Shown here piece after piece: positions 26,813-35,765 of a stretch of 64,000 nucleotides of DNA. Within the stretch, counting starts at the first letter, position 1. Each line of letters begins with the position of its first letter. The notes under the pieces were generated by a model that was not told the origin of the DNA, made no database searches, and saw only the letters and a program-made list of their open reading frames with translations. Origin of the DNA: Nitrospira sp. SG-bin2 (lineage in GTDB: Bacteria; Nitrospirota; Nitrospiria; Nitrospirales; Nitrospiraceae). The stretch covers positions 62,001-126,000 of the forward strand of contig LVWT01000017.1 in assembly GCA_002083405.1 (NCBI GenBank). Direction: 5' to 3'. A program made the position numbers and the translations under genes.

Positions 26813-28084
26813 ATGAAGGTAGAACTAAGTAGATTGTGGAAGAAGGTTTTGGTTGCCGGCGCCGCGGTGGTGCTGGTAGCCTGGGCTGTATCCACGCCGA
26901 CTAGCGTCTATGCTGGTGGGACGATCAAGGCCGATGACGACAAGTGGATTTCCATCGGTATGGGTATCAGGACAAGTTTCAATGCAATTGAAAACGGGTC
27001 GGCAAACAGGCACGAGTACAGCAACGATTTCAAGGTGGACAACGCTCGTATCTACATCAACGGGTCGATCCATAAGTACGTGAAGTTCACGTTTAATACG
27101 GACTGCTTTAATTGCAACGTCGGTGCAGGAACTGGTTTTGGGGGTAACTCCAGCATTGGCCTGCTCGATGCCATCGGTAAGTTCGAATTCGATGAAAAGT
27201 TCAACATCTGGGTTGGACGCACCCTGATGCCGAGTGAGCGCGGTGAGTTGAACGGTCCGTTCTACCAGGCGACCTACGATGGGTTCCGGACCCCGTTCTT
27301 CCCAGCCGATCAGAGCGGGAATTTTCCGGGTAATGCGGCATCGAACGGAGCCGGCAATGGCGGTCTTTATGGCCGTGACAACGGCGCGGTCTTCTTCGGA
27401 AAGTTCCATCCATTCGACACACATCTATTGTATGCCGCAGCGGTTTCGACTGGCGTGCGTGGTGGCCCCAATCAGGGCAGCAGCCTGATGTATACCGGAC
27501 GCTTGCAGTGGAACTTCTTGAACGATGAAGACAATCCCGGCTACTACACCTCCGGTACCTACTACGGAACGGCCGGAGACATCGTTGCGATCGCTGGTAA
27601 CGTGCAGCATCAGAAGGATGGCGCCGGTTCTCCCACGGCAGGAACAAGTGATTTCACCGGTCTGTCTGTCGATCTGTTGATCGAAAAGCTTCTCCCGAAC
27701 AACATGGGCGTGTTCACGTTCAACGGAGAATTCAAGCGGTTCTTCGCGAATTACGGGCTTGCCTCAGCAGCCAACGGAGCGGATTCATTCCGCGTATTCA
27801 ATGGCGATTCCTGGTCCGTGAATGCGTTGTACCTGATCCCACAGCAGGTCGGTATCGGACGGTTCCAGCCATACGTTCGATTCGTCAGCATTGATCCACG
27901 GTACAGCGCCATGCGGCAGGAGTTTGAATATGGCGTTAATTACATCATTGCAGGCCACAATGCCCGTATCTCTGCCTATGGTCGGTATGGTGACATCACC
28001 ACCAAGAGCCTTGTTGACTATAGCCCAACGGCTGCGGGAGACAAGGTCGATTCGTTCCACGTGGCCTTGCAGATGCAGTACTAG
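26813..28084 (+). CDS. Outer-membrane porin-like protein
   Basis: A 423-residue protein with a strong AAGGAGG ribosome site and a signal peptide ending near SVYAGG (residue 36). The mature part is built of alternating amphipathic strands with many aromatic residues and loops (for example FKVDNARIYINGSIHKYVKFTF, then LYGRDNGAVFFGKFHPF), and ends in ALQMQY, as barrels do. It resembles phosphate-selective (OprO/OprP) or FmdC-type porins common in Nitrospira. The substrate is unknown. Its single-gene unit has its own promoter candidate and a strong terminator. Confidence 0.82.
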   Translation: MKVELSRLWKKVLVAGAAVVLVAWAVSTPTSVYAGGTIKADDDKWISIGMGIRTSFNAIENGSANRHEYSNDFKVDNARIYINGSIHKYVKFTFNTDCFNCNVGAGTGFGGNSSIGLLDAIGKFEFDEKFNIWVGRTLMPSERGELNGPFYQATYDGFRTPFFPADQSGNFPGNAASNGAGNGGLYGRDNGAVFFGKFHPFDTHLLYAAAVSTGVRGGPNQGSSLMYTGRLQWNFLNDEDNPGYYTSGTYYGTAGDIVAIAGNVQHQKDGAGSPTAGTSDFTGLSVDLLIEKLLPNNMGVFTFNGEFKRFFANYGLASAANGADSFRVFNGDSWSVNALYLIPQQVGIGRFQPYVRFVSIDPRYSAMRQEFEYGVNYIIAGHNARISAYGRYGDITTKSLVDYSPTAAGDKVDSFHVALQMQY

Positions 28085-28120
28085 GTCAGAGAGTGTGAGC
28101 TGACAGCCGTCAGCTTCAAG

Positions 28121-28162
28121 AAAGGCCGAATCCCTAAAACGGGATTCGGCCTTTCTGTTTTA
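28121..28162 (+). terminator. Rho-independent terminator of the porin gene
   Basis: AAAGGCCGAATCCC (28121-28134) and GGGATTCGGCCTTT (28141-28154) form a perfect 14-bp stem with a six-base loop, followed by CTGTTTTA. The sequence is near-symmetrical and could also act on the minus strand, but the minus-strand gene here ends 150 bases away at 28311. Confidence 0.9.
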
Positions 28163-28310
28163 TGCGGACGTAAGGCGTGAGGCGTGAAAGGTGAGGGGAA
28201 GAATGATTGGTGATCGGAATTGGAAGAGAGGTATGTCTTAATGTGTGAGTTCTTTGGTGAAATCTCCCGACCTTGAACTCGCAACCAGAAACGCGAAACT
28301 CCCCGTTGAC

Positions 28311-30500
28311 CTACACGAGCAATAACCCGGCCGCGCGTAGTTTCCTCCAGGGAGGAGTCTCGATAAAGGTGTTGAATGACGGGGCACCGCCAGGGAATGA
28401 GGACTGAGCGTCCCGCAGCAGAGGATAGGATCGTGACGGGGCAGCTTGCGGTGTGCATTGCGCGATCAAGTGGTTGAGCCACAGGGCTTGTTCGTTCTGG
28501 AGTGTGATGGTGCAGTCGCCGGATGGTCCTGAAAGCAGGAGGCGCGTATTCTTTCCTGCCGATTCATGGACTGGTTGTCCGCCAAGCCAGATGATACGCC
28601 GTTCTGCTTGTGGATTATCCGCGATAGATCTGTTCTTAAGAAGGCCTGTGACCCACTGAAGCGAGACTTGTGGTTTCGGCGCACGCTGCTCGAACCAGTC
28701 GCGGACATCCATGTCCAATCCACGGTTTTCGAGAAAATTGAGCATCGATCGCCTGAGTCCTTCGCCGATCCATTGGGGCGTCTCACCGGTTCGATCCCGA
28801 TGCCGAAGATCGTTTTCCGCAAATCCCTGAAACTCCGGACCGATGATGCGCAGACCATGGGAGGCCGGATTGAGGCCGACCGGGCTATGGGCTGTGGCTG
28901 TGAAGCGATGCCAAAAAGCCGATTGAATGAGATCCGCCGCGACCAATTGCCGCACGCGCTCCAGCGAGTCCACGGTTTCCTGAACCGTCTCAGAGGGGAA
29001 TCCGTACATCAGATAGGCATGGACCAAGATGCCCGCGTCCCGAAATGCCGCGGCGACCAGCGCCGTACGGTCGACTGTAATGCCTTTCTTCATCTTCTCA
29101 AGCAGCCGGTCTGACGCCGCTTCGAGCCCGGCCGTCACTGCGATGCAGCCGGACGCAGCGAGCAGGCGGCAGAGGTCCGGCGAGAATGCCTCCTCAAAGC
29201 GGATATTGCCCCACCAGGAAATATCGATCTTCCGTTCCAGTAAAGCCAACGCGAGTGATTTGAGCGCGGCGGGAGGCGCCGCTTCATCCACAAAATGAAA
29301 TCCTCTGTGTCCCGTCTCAGTCATCAATTGCTCGATCTGTCCGATGAGCCGGTCGGTCGGCGTCATTTCGTAACGGCCGATGTAATTGAGCCCCACGTCG
29401 CAAAAGGTGCATTGCTTCCAATAGCAGCCATGCGCCACGGTCAGTTTGTTCCAATGGCCTTCCGACCAGAGCCGGTGCATCGGATTGATACTGTCCAGAA
29501 TCGTCAGGTAGCGGTCCAATTTCAGTCCGCGATAGGTCGGGCAGCCGATCTCGTCCATCGAGAAGTCGGGGGCTGAGGGATCGTCGGAAAACCGAATGCG
29601 ATTCCTTTCGCGATAGAATGTCCGGCACAGAGCCCCTCGGGGTCGCGAACCTGACAGATGTTCGATCAGAGAGAGCAGCGGCCGCTCGCCGTCGTCGAGC
29701 GTGATGAAGTCGACATAGTCGAAGACGCGGGGATCGGCCACGCGCCGCAATTCGGTATTGGCATAGCCGCCGCCCAGCGCGATCGGCAGGTCCGGCTGCC
29801 GACGCTTGATGGCCTGGGCGATGCGGAACGCTCCGTACAGATTGCCGGGGAACGGCACGGAGAGGCAGATCAATGTCGGCTTGACCCGGTCGAGATGGGA
29901 CCGGAGGGCATCCAACATGAAGACATCGGTGATGGTCGGCGCCGCCTCCAGCGCGTCGATCATGCCGTCGAATGACGATGTGGATGTCGCCACCTGTTCG
30001 GCATAGCGGCTAAGAGAAAAATGCGGCGAGACCGTCGCTTGGACCAGGTCGGCGAGATCTTCGAGATACAGAGTCGCCCACTGTTTGGCCCTGTCCTCAA
30101 GCGGTACGGTCTTTGCAAATTTCGTTCTGCCTCGAAACCGGGGGCCTTGAGGCAGCAGGCCTGGTTGTATCATCCGCGCGGCGGCGCCGGGATTCTTGCC
30201 TTGAAGAAAGGAGACGATGGGTTCGATTTGAGCGAGATAGGCCTGCTCCATCGCAAGCATGGCGATCGCTTCAGGCGGCAAGTCGGCATCCTGTTTCCGT
30301 ATTTCGGCAAAGACACGAGTCAATCCGGCCCGGCTGAAGAGCCGGAGCACCATTTCGATACCCAGATCGGCCTGCTCGGCGTCAATATTACGGGATTGAA
30401 GGAATCCGGTGAGATAGGCAGTAGAAGGATAGGGCGTATTCAGCTGTGTCAGCGGAGGGATAAGGAGCAAGAGGCGCTGAGACGGCATGTTCGTTGACAT
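28311..30500 (-). CDS. B12-binding-type radical SAM protein
   Basis: A 729-residue protein. The N-terminal 300 residues resemble a cobalamin-binding Rossmann domain (LLLIPPLTQLNTPYPSTAYL; later LICLSVPFPGNLYGAFRIAQ and PIALGGGYANTEL). A radical-SAM core follows, with the cluster motif C359-x4-C364-x2-C367 in HGCYWKQCTFCD and later GLEAASDRLLEKMKKG and YLMYGFPSET. This is the layout of class B methylases and BchE-like enzymes. The product cannot be told. The C-terminal 130 residues are not typical and may bind substrate. It lies 34 bases after the HD-GYP gene on the same strand. Confidence 0.85.
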   Translation of the reverse strand: MSTNMPSQRLLLLIPPLTQLNTPYPSTAYLTGFLQSRNIDAEQADLGIEMVLRLFSRAGLTRVFAEIRKQDADLPPEAIAMLAMEQAYLAQIEPIVSFLQGKNPGAAARMIQPGLLPQGPRFRGRTKFAKTVPLEDRAKQWATLYLEDLADLVQATVSPHFSLSRYAEQVATSTSSFDGMIDALEAAPTITDVFMLDALRSHLDRVKPTLICLSVPFPGNLYGAFRIAQAIKRRQPDLPIALGGGYANTELRRVADPRVFDYVDFITLDDGERPLLSLIEHLSGSRPRGALCRTFYRERNRIRFSDDPSAPDFSMDEIGCPTYRGLKLDRYLTILDSINPMHRLWSEGHWNKLTVAHGCYWKQCTFCDVGLNYIGRYEMTPTDRLIGQIEQLMTETGHRGFHFVDEAAPPAALKSLALALLERKIDISWWGNIRFEEAFSPDLCRLLAASGCIAVTAGLEAASDRLLEKMKKGITVDRTALVAAAFRDAGILVHAYLMYGFPSETVQETVDSLERVRQLVAADLIQSAFWHRFTATAHSPVGLNPASHGLRIIGPEFQGFAENDLRHRDRTGETPQWIGEGLRRSMLNFLENRGLDMDVRDWFEQRAPKPQVSLQWVTGLLKNRSIADNPQAERRIIWLGGQPVHESAGKNTRLLLSGPSGDCTITLQNEQALWLNHLIAQCTPQAAPSRSYPLLRDAQSSFPGGAPSFNTFIETPPWRKLRAAGLLLV

Positions 30501-30534
30501 AGCACAGGAGTGCGTGTCAACGCCAGATCGAGTG

Positions 30535-31863
30535 TTACGTTACCTGGGATTCCTTCAACAGTTCCATCGAGGAGTTGATGAAGTACCCTGTCCAGCGGGC
30601 GAGATTGAGATACTCCGATACCTCATGCGGCAGCTCATGTCTCGTGATGCTTCGCACAATGGAGCGGCTCTGGTCAAGGCTGAGATCGGTGATGTTGGGA
30701 TTCTCGCGCTCAACGGTCGGATCATAGAGGATGATGAGCGGGCGCATGCGGGCCTGTAGGTTGATGCTCACGACCAGGCCGACAGATGTGTCGCTGAGCT
30801 CCACGACCGTTCCGGGCGGATAGACGCTGAGCACCTGTATGAGGGCGACGACCACTTCTTCGGGATAAATCGTCTTGCTGTTCAGGTACAAGTGCGAAAG
30901 CGCCTCTGCCGGAGACTTGTTGTTCCTGACATCTGAGGCATTGATGAGGCTTTCATATTCTTCGACGACCATGAGGATTTTGGAGGACAAGGAAAGCTGA
31001 TTGCCCCGCAAACCGCCTGGATAGCCTGATCCATCGATCCGTTCATGGTGCTGCTTGATGATGTGGGCCACGGTATTGGGAAGCTCCGGGAACTGCGCGA
31101 GAATGTGGAGCCCTAACTCGACGTGTTGTTGAAATGCCTTTCGATCGTAGTCAGCCATGCGCAGGCCCCGCTTTTTTATCAGGTCAGGCGGGAGCAGCTG
31201 TTCACCGATGTCGTGCAGGAGGCCGGCGATTCCCAGTAGCTTGACTTCTTCCTGGCTGAGATCGAACTGACGGCCTAGCAGCATGGCAAGTACTGCCACA
31301 TTCATGGCATGCAGCACCGCTTTGTCGGTGACATCCTGTGCGCCGAGGAGACTCCCCATCGCGCTGGCTGTGTCGTCAGCCATAATCAGCTCTGTCAGTC
31401 CATTGATCATGTCCTTTGCAACCGTGAGTCCCGTGTCAGATCCATTCTTGATGTCCGCAAGCGCGTCCGAGCCCTGTGCGAGTGTTTGCCTGTACACAAT
31501 ATCGGCCTGCTGAAGACCTTCCTGGTATCGGGTGACTGTCGGCGGCATGATGGCGGTTTCGGAAGGCGGCGCGATGAGAGAGACGGTTTCATCCTGTGCG
31601 GTGTGAGCATGCCCATCCGTGCGCTGCCCCAGCGCATCAGGATCTGACAATACGACATCGACGAGTACTGAGCGGAGTTCCAAGCCTCGGATAATGGAGA
31701 GTTCCTGCTCCGTTGTAATTTTGAATCGTTTCTTGGCGAATGGATGTTTGAACCAGGAACAGTCCAAATCCACGAACATGCCGATCTTCAGTTGTGCAGG
31801 TTCTATGGAAAGAGTTTCAGCGGTGAATGGCCGCGATGCCTGTGTCGCCAATGGTTTCGGCAC
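30535..31863 (-). CDS. HD-GYP domain cyclic-di-GMP phosphodiesterase
   Basis: A 442-residue protein starting at GTG. The N-terminus is a DUF3391-like domain (IEPAQLKIGMFVDLDCSWFKHPF). The C-terminal half is HD-GYP, with the HD pair in LLHDIGEQLLP and HHERIDGSGYPGGLRGNQL; the GYP signature is intact, which predicts c-di-GMP hydrolysis. No receiver domain or membrane segment is present. The radical-SAM gene follows and an orphan FlgC-like gene precedes it by 161 bases on the same strand; an operon is possible. A PilZ protein, a c-di-GMP reader, is encoded at 39.4 kb. Confidence 0.92.
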   Translation of the reverse strand: MPKPLATQASRPFTAETLSIEPAQLKIGMFVDLDCSWFKHPFAKKRFKITTEQELSIIRGLELRSVLVDVVLSDPDALGQRTDGHAHTAQDETVSLIAPPSETAIMPPTVTRYQEGLQQADIVYRQTLAQGSDALADIKNGSDTGLTVAKDMINGLTELIMADDTASAMGSLLGAQDVTDKAVLHAMNVAVLAMLLGRQFDLSQEEVKLLGIAGLLHDIGEQLLPPDLIKKRGLRMADYDRKAFQQHVELGLHILAQFPELPNTVAHIIKQHHERIDGSGYPGGLRGNQLSLSSKILMVVEEYESLINASDVRNNKSPAEALSHLYLNSKTIYPEEVVVALIQVLSVYPPGTVVELSDTSVGLVVSINLQARMRPLIILYDPTVERENPNITDLSLDQSRSIVRSITRHELPHEVSEYLNLARWTGYFINSSMELLKESQVT

Positions 31864-32024
31864 GAGTGTCCTCTAGTCTTTCAGGGTTCCATGGGTTAAG
31901 ACCTGAGTTGAGACTTCAAGAGCTTCTATCGGTATGTCGGTGCGCGGACTTAAGAGTTGAGTCGGTGACCAGGGGTAAGGCCACGTTCTTGAACGAGGAT
32001 TGCCGAGGGAGGGGATACGGATCG

Positions 32025-32378
32025 TTACTTCTTAATATCCAGGATTGCCCCCAACATGGCGTCCGCCGTTTTGAGCGTTCTCAGGTTTGCTTCAAAGCCG
32101 CGTTGCGCCATAATTTGGCTCACAGCTTCCTCTCCCAGATCGACGTTCGAGAGCTCAACCTGTCTAGGTCCTTGCGCGGTATCTTTGAGCACGGCCGGCC
32201 CGGCGGAATTATCCTTCTGAACAACGGGGAGCACGCCTCCTGCGTCGGCTTCGACGAACTCGGTTCTGGATTTCTTAAATTCATCGGTGTTGACGTTCGC
32301 CACATTATGGGCTGAGACTTCCATCTGTTTTGCATAGGCGGTCAGCCCTGATAAGGCGGTATGAATTGCAGAGACCAT
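32025..32378 (-). CDS. Orphan FlgC/FlgB-like flagellar rod protein
   Basis: A 117-residue protein with GGAGG six bases before its ATG. The N-terminus has the flagellar rod signature (ALSGLTAYAKQMEVSAHNVANVNTDEFKKS, read in pieces), and the C-terminus carries the partner helix (SNVDLGEEAVSQIMAQRGFEANLRTLKTADAMLG in order). It is shorter than FlgC (about 135-150 residues). No other flagellar gene is in the window. Either flagellar genes are elsewhere or this is a relict or repurposed rod protein. Its neighbour is the HD-GYP protein. Confidence 0.85.
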   Translation of the reverse strand: MVSAIHTALSGLTAYAKQMEVSAHNVANVNTDEFKKSRTEFVEADAGGVLPVVQKDNSAGPAVLKDTAQGPRQVELSNVDLGEEAVSQIMAQRGFEANLRTLKTADAMLGAILDIKK

Positions 32379-32552
32379 ATCGTACCTCCATGTGTGACGG
32401 CTGCCTGCTCAGGCTTACTTCAAGAGTAGCAAAAGTCTTACCGTCGCTAGCAGGGAAGGATCGGCAGGAACCGGCAACAGCGAGCAAGGATGGAGACCGG
32501 CCTGGCCAAAATTGGTGGATTCTGACGGAAAATTTCGGTACAGTGCCGGCCT

Positions 32553-33116
32553 ATGAATCGTGGACCGGGCTATCAACTCTACAGCGATTTCAACTGTCCT
32601 TTTTGCTATGCGTTGCATGAGCGATTGCACGACCTGAATGTGATCGAGCGTTGCGAATGGCGCGGGGTGCAGCATGCCCCGCATTTGCCCCGTCCCATGA
32701 AACCCTGGAGCGGGTCGTTGGGCGCGGAACTCCGGCATGAGGTGTCGGTCGTGCAGCGGTTGGCGCCGGAAGTGCCGATTGCCTTGCCGCCCGGGAAGCC
32801 GAATACGTTGCCGGCTATCCTGCAGGCTGTCGAATTACTGCAGACGGATCATGCGCAAGGAATGGCGTTCGTTCGCGCAGTGTATCGCGCCTTCTGGCGA
32901 GATGGGCAGGATATTTCCGATCCGTCGGTCTTGGGCCGGCTGTCAGGCGTCACGCTTCCCGGCGATCAGGATGAGACGAGCCATAGGATTTCCCAAGAGT
33001 GGGAGGCGGCGTGGCACAGAACAGGCCAGGCCGGCGTTCCATTGATTGTCTCGCCGCAGGGCGATCTTCTTGTCGGCTGTGTGCCGCTGGAACGGGTGCG
33101 GCGATTTTTTGCGTGA
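32553..33116 (+). CDS. DsbA-family (FrnE-like) thioredoxin-fold protein
   Basis: A 187-residue protein with the active-site motif C15-P-F-C18 in SDFNCPFCYALHERL, followed by a helical insertion (about 60-140) and GVPLIVSPQGDLLVGCVPLERV, where cis-proline VP and a late cysteine fit the DSBA/HCCA-isomerase class. There is no signal peptide, so it acts in the cytoplasm, unlike DsbA. A redox or isomerase role is inferred. Divergent from the FlgC-like gene. Confidence 0.82.
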   Translation: MNRGPGYQLYSDFNCPFCYALHERLHDLNVIERCEWRGVQHAPHLPRPMKPWSGSLGAELRHEVSVVQRLAPEVPIALPPGKPNTLPAILQAVELLQTDHAQGMAFVRAVYRAFWRDGQDISDPSVLGRLSGVTLPGDQDETSHRISQEWEAAWHRTGQAGVPLIVSPQGDLLVGCVPLERVRRFFA

Positions 33117-33142
33117 TTCACTCGCCTATCTTGCACCTCTAG

Positions 33143-33375
33143 CAGGATGCTGAAAAAGTCCGCCAGCGGCGTTCTCGCATCGCTCAGCGGCTCAACGTGG
33201 GGAACCAGCGGAGGCAAGATACCTATCCGCTCGCATGTGATCGAAGCGAGCGGTTCAAGCGAAGCTTGGTATGTACCTCCTCGCATCTTCGCTCGCTGCG
33301 GCGTTGCCTGTGGAAGGGTGCGTCTTGGCGCACCGGGGTGGGCGGGTGAGAATAGGGGCCATTTTGAGCATCCTG
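33143..33375 (+). repeat. MITE-like dispersed element, copy 2
   Basis: A 233-bp element, left end CAGGATGCTGAAAAAG, right end CATTTTGAGCATCCTG, nearly perfect inverted termini. Matches copy 1 (25369-25602) over its length with a 64-base identical core (33221-33284). It lies 27 bases after the DsbA-like gene and 105 bases before the end of the dehydrogenase gene. Confidence 0.9.
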
Positions 33376-33479
33376 GGTGACACATTGGTATCGTCTCGAT
33401 CTTCGATACCTATGCGAGCACAGGGGTCACAACGAGTTTTTCCTCAACTTGCTAGGCCGCGCTACACCGGATAATCCGG

Positions 33480-34376
33480 CTACCGCCCCATTCGATCTTT
33501 GAATGTCAGTTCTGCCACTGCCGACTTATCCAGCTCACCCTTGCCTGCCTGGATGAGGCGCCGATACTGACTGAGTGTGGCTTGAGCGACCGGGAGCGAG
33601 AGTCCGGTCCCCTTCGCTAAGTCAAGCGCGATCGCAGAATCTTTTGCGGCGTGCGCAGTTGAAAAATAGCACTCGTGCGCCCGATGCTGCATGTCTTCTC
33701 CGTCGGTCTCCAGTACTCGGGAAGCGGCACCTGTCTGGCTGAACACCTCCCGCAGCAGGGTCAGGTCGATTTCCAAGGCCTCGCCCAGTCCCAACCCTTC
33801 GGCCAACGCGGCGGTGTTGCTGTTCATCACCATATTGACGAGAGCCTTCACGGCCGCTGCTTTTCCTGCGGGACCGATATAGCGGACGGTTGTGCCTATG
33901 GCATCGAGGACCGGCCTGGCCCGGTCGAAGGCGTTCCGTGTGCCGCCGCACATGAGATAGAGCGTGCCTTGACGCGCCTGGGTGATGCTGCCGGCCATAC
34001 AGGCTTCTATGCTGGCTCCGCCGCGCACGGTGACCAGCTGTTCGATCTCACAATGAACGTTCGGGGAGAGCGTTGCACAATTGATGAAGATGCGGTCGTG
34101 CGCATGGGTGAGCAGCGAGGTTTCGTCTTGCTCGGCGAAGATTGCACGCATGGCCTGATCGTCCGACACGGCGGTAATGATGACGGAGGAGGTTTGGGCG
34201 ACCGCTGCGGGTGTGTGTGCGCGTGTGATGTGGAGTTGTTCAGCCAGGTCCGCCGCTGCCGAAGCGTGAAGATCAAAGACCGACGTCAACTGAAAGCCAG
34301 TCTCGCTCAGGCGGCGCGCCATATTGGCACCCATGCGCCCCACGCCGATAAATCCGATACGAAACTGGTGTTGCAT
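33480..34376 (-). CDS. Beta-hydroxyacid dehydrogenase (3-hydroxyisobutyrate dehydrogenase family)
   Basis: A 298-residue NAD(P)-dependent enzyme with a GGGAG ribosome site. Its Rossmann motif GFIGVGRMGANMARRL is at residues 8-23, followed by the family block ACMAGSITQARQGTLYLMCGG (in pieces) and the catalytic-lysine segment GPAGKAAAVKALVNMVMNSN (K172 region). The C-terminal helical domain includes TGLSLPVAQ. Substrate could be 3-hydroxyisobutyrate, tartronate semialdehyde, glyoxylate or succinic semialdehyde; the sequence does not decide. Confidence 0.88.
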   Translation of the reverse strand: MQHQFRIGFIGVGRMGANMARRLSETGFQLTSVFDLHASAAADLAEQLHITRAHTPAAVAQTSSVIITAVSDDQAMRAIFAEQDETSLLTHAHDRIFINCATLSPNVHCEIEQLVTVRGGASIEACMAGSITQARQGTLYLMCGGTRNAFDRARPVLDAIGTTVRYIGPAGKAAAVKALVNMVMNSNTAALAEGLGLGEALEIDLTLLREVFSQTGAASRVLETDGEDMQHRAHECYFSTAHAAKDSAIALDLAKGTGLSLPVAQATLSQYRRLIQAGKGELDKSAVAELTFKDRMGR

Positions 34377-34548
34377 GCGGGATCTCCCTCAGAGGTTGCA
34401 CGGGTAAGGTGCCGTGTTGGGGAGATTGTACACAGATACGATGCCTTGCGCATCTGCCATGAGGATGGAATGAATTTCAGCGCCACGTTACATGATGCGA
34501 CATACAGGAAGGGCTGACGGCATCGTGCCGATCCCTGGCGCAACCGCC

Positions 34549-34734
34549 CTATCCCATTGCAGCCCAGATCTTTTGTGCGTTTTCACCTGTAAAGGTGACA
34601 TCGTCCTGCGATGAAGAGCTGCGCTCAAAGTAGAGGCGGAGCATGCCTCCGCCGAAATGAGCCTCCCGAACCAGGTCGAGGTTGATCGCCATTTCACCGG
34701 GACGTTCTTCGTTCTTCACTTTGACAAATCGCAT
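34549..34734 (-). CDS. Small conserved-type protein of unknown function
   Basis: A 61-residue protein with a strong AAGGAGG ribosome site nine bases before its ATG. It has no signal or membrane segment; the sequence is a mix of short strands (RFVKVKN, MAINLDLVREA, MLRLYFER, DVTFTGENAQKIW). The layout resembles other small proteins that bind in a beta-hairpin, but no family was recognised. Stands alone between the dehydrogenase and glycosyltransferase genes. Confidence 0.65.
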   Translation of the reverse strand: MRFVKVKNEERPGEMAINLDLVREAHFGGGMLRLYFERSSSSQDDVTFTGENAQKIWAAMG

Positions 34735-34901
34735 GATTCAGCCCTCCTTTGAAAGTGTCAGATCCCATATCAGTGCAAGGCCTGTCCATATCCCGTTCTC
34801 TGTGTCGCGCAATCTAAAGTAGACGGCCTGCCAAAGCTCGTCAACTGAAACGCGAGTTCTGATTGGAGATTTGAGACAATGCGAATTCGGCGCGTCTCAA
34901 C

Positions 34902-35627
34902 TCAACGCCGGCCATCGTACCAAACGGAGAGATGTTTCTTGTCCGTCAAAGTCCGGCGTCGATTGAACAACATTCGCAGAATTTGTCCGGCGATTTCGCG
35001 CGCGGAATAGAGGGATATTTTGCGTGGCGAGGTGTCGAGCGGGTGCGTCGTTAGAATAGTGAATTCCAGATTGCGCTGGCGCCCCCATTTTCGTATTCGT
35101 TTGCTGAGATCGATTTCTTCCAGTGCGTAGAGTTCTTGGCTGAATCCACCGACTTCCACAAAGGCATCCCGGCGGCATACAAACAGGGCGCCGGCGGCCC
35201 AGTGAAGCAGGATTGACACTTGTGTCCAGAATCGCAAGATTCCATGTGCCCACCAGGGCAATCCCGGCATGGAAAGCGTGCTGCCGCAGCCCACATAGGT
35301 CTTGGACGTTATGACATGTAGAATGTCGCCCAGTAATTCAGGACTGAGCACACTGTCGGCATCCAGAAACAGCAGCCAGTCACCGGTTGCGACAGCCGCT
35401 CCGGCATTACGCGCCCGGCTGATCTGATTGATGGGTTCAAACACCACCTGTGCCCCTGCTTGTTTGGCCAGGCAGGCGGTGTCGTCGGTGGAATTATTGT
35501 CGGCCACAATAAGTTCCCATGTGACGCCGGAAGCGGAGTGCGCAGTCAGTGCGTCGGTTACGGATCGAAGACAGCGTTGTATCAGCTGCGCTTCATTGAA
35601 TGCTGGAATGATGATGGAGAGACGCAT
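34902..35627 (-). CDS. Family 2 glycosyltransferase
   Basis: A GT-A transferase of about 241 residues; ATG 35627 places the MRLSIIIPAFNE start strand at the N-terminus as in the family, while an in-frame ATG at 35651 adds eight residues. Nucleotide-sugar motifs: ADNNSTDDT, SRARNAGAA, FLDADS (the DxD metal site) and the acceptor-side EEIDLSKRIRKWG. No membrane helices, though a hydrophobic patch occurs near residues 135-160. Sugar and acceptor are unknown. Divergent from the CBS gene. Confidence 0.88.
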   Translation of the reverse strand: MRLSIIIPAFNEAQLIQRCLRSVTDALTAHSASGVTWELIVADNNSTDDTACLAKQAGAQVVFEPINQISRARNAGAAVATGDWLLFLDADSVLSPELLGDILHVITSKTYVGCGSTLSMPGLPWWAHGILRFWTQVSILLHWAAGALFVCRRDAFVEVGGFSQELYALEEIDLSKRIRKWGRQRNLEFTILTTHPLDTSPRKISLYSAREIAGQILRMLFNRRRTLTDKKHLSVWYDGRR

Positions 35628-35765
35628 GGTGCAATGGAGCCCGGTGATCATTTCGAGTATAGCGTTTCCGGCAGATTTTCTATGATGCCATAGTTGCCAT
35701 GGACAGGGCTATTGAGACAGGATACAGCATGGGCTATTCTCCAAGACATCACCAGGAGGGATTTC

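Noticed and set aside
33675..34517. 280-residue plus-strand frame over the dehydrogenase
   Set aside because: Antisense to a gene with NAD-binding motifs and a ribosome site.
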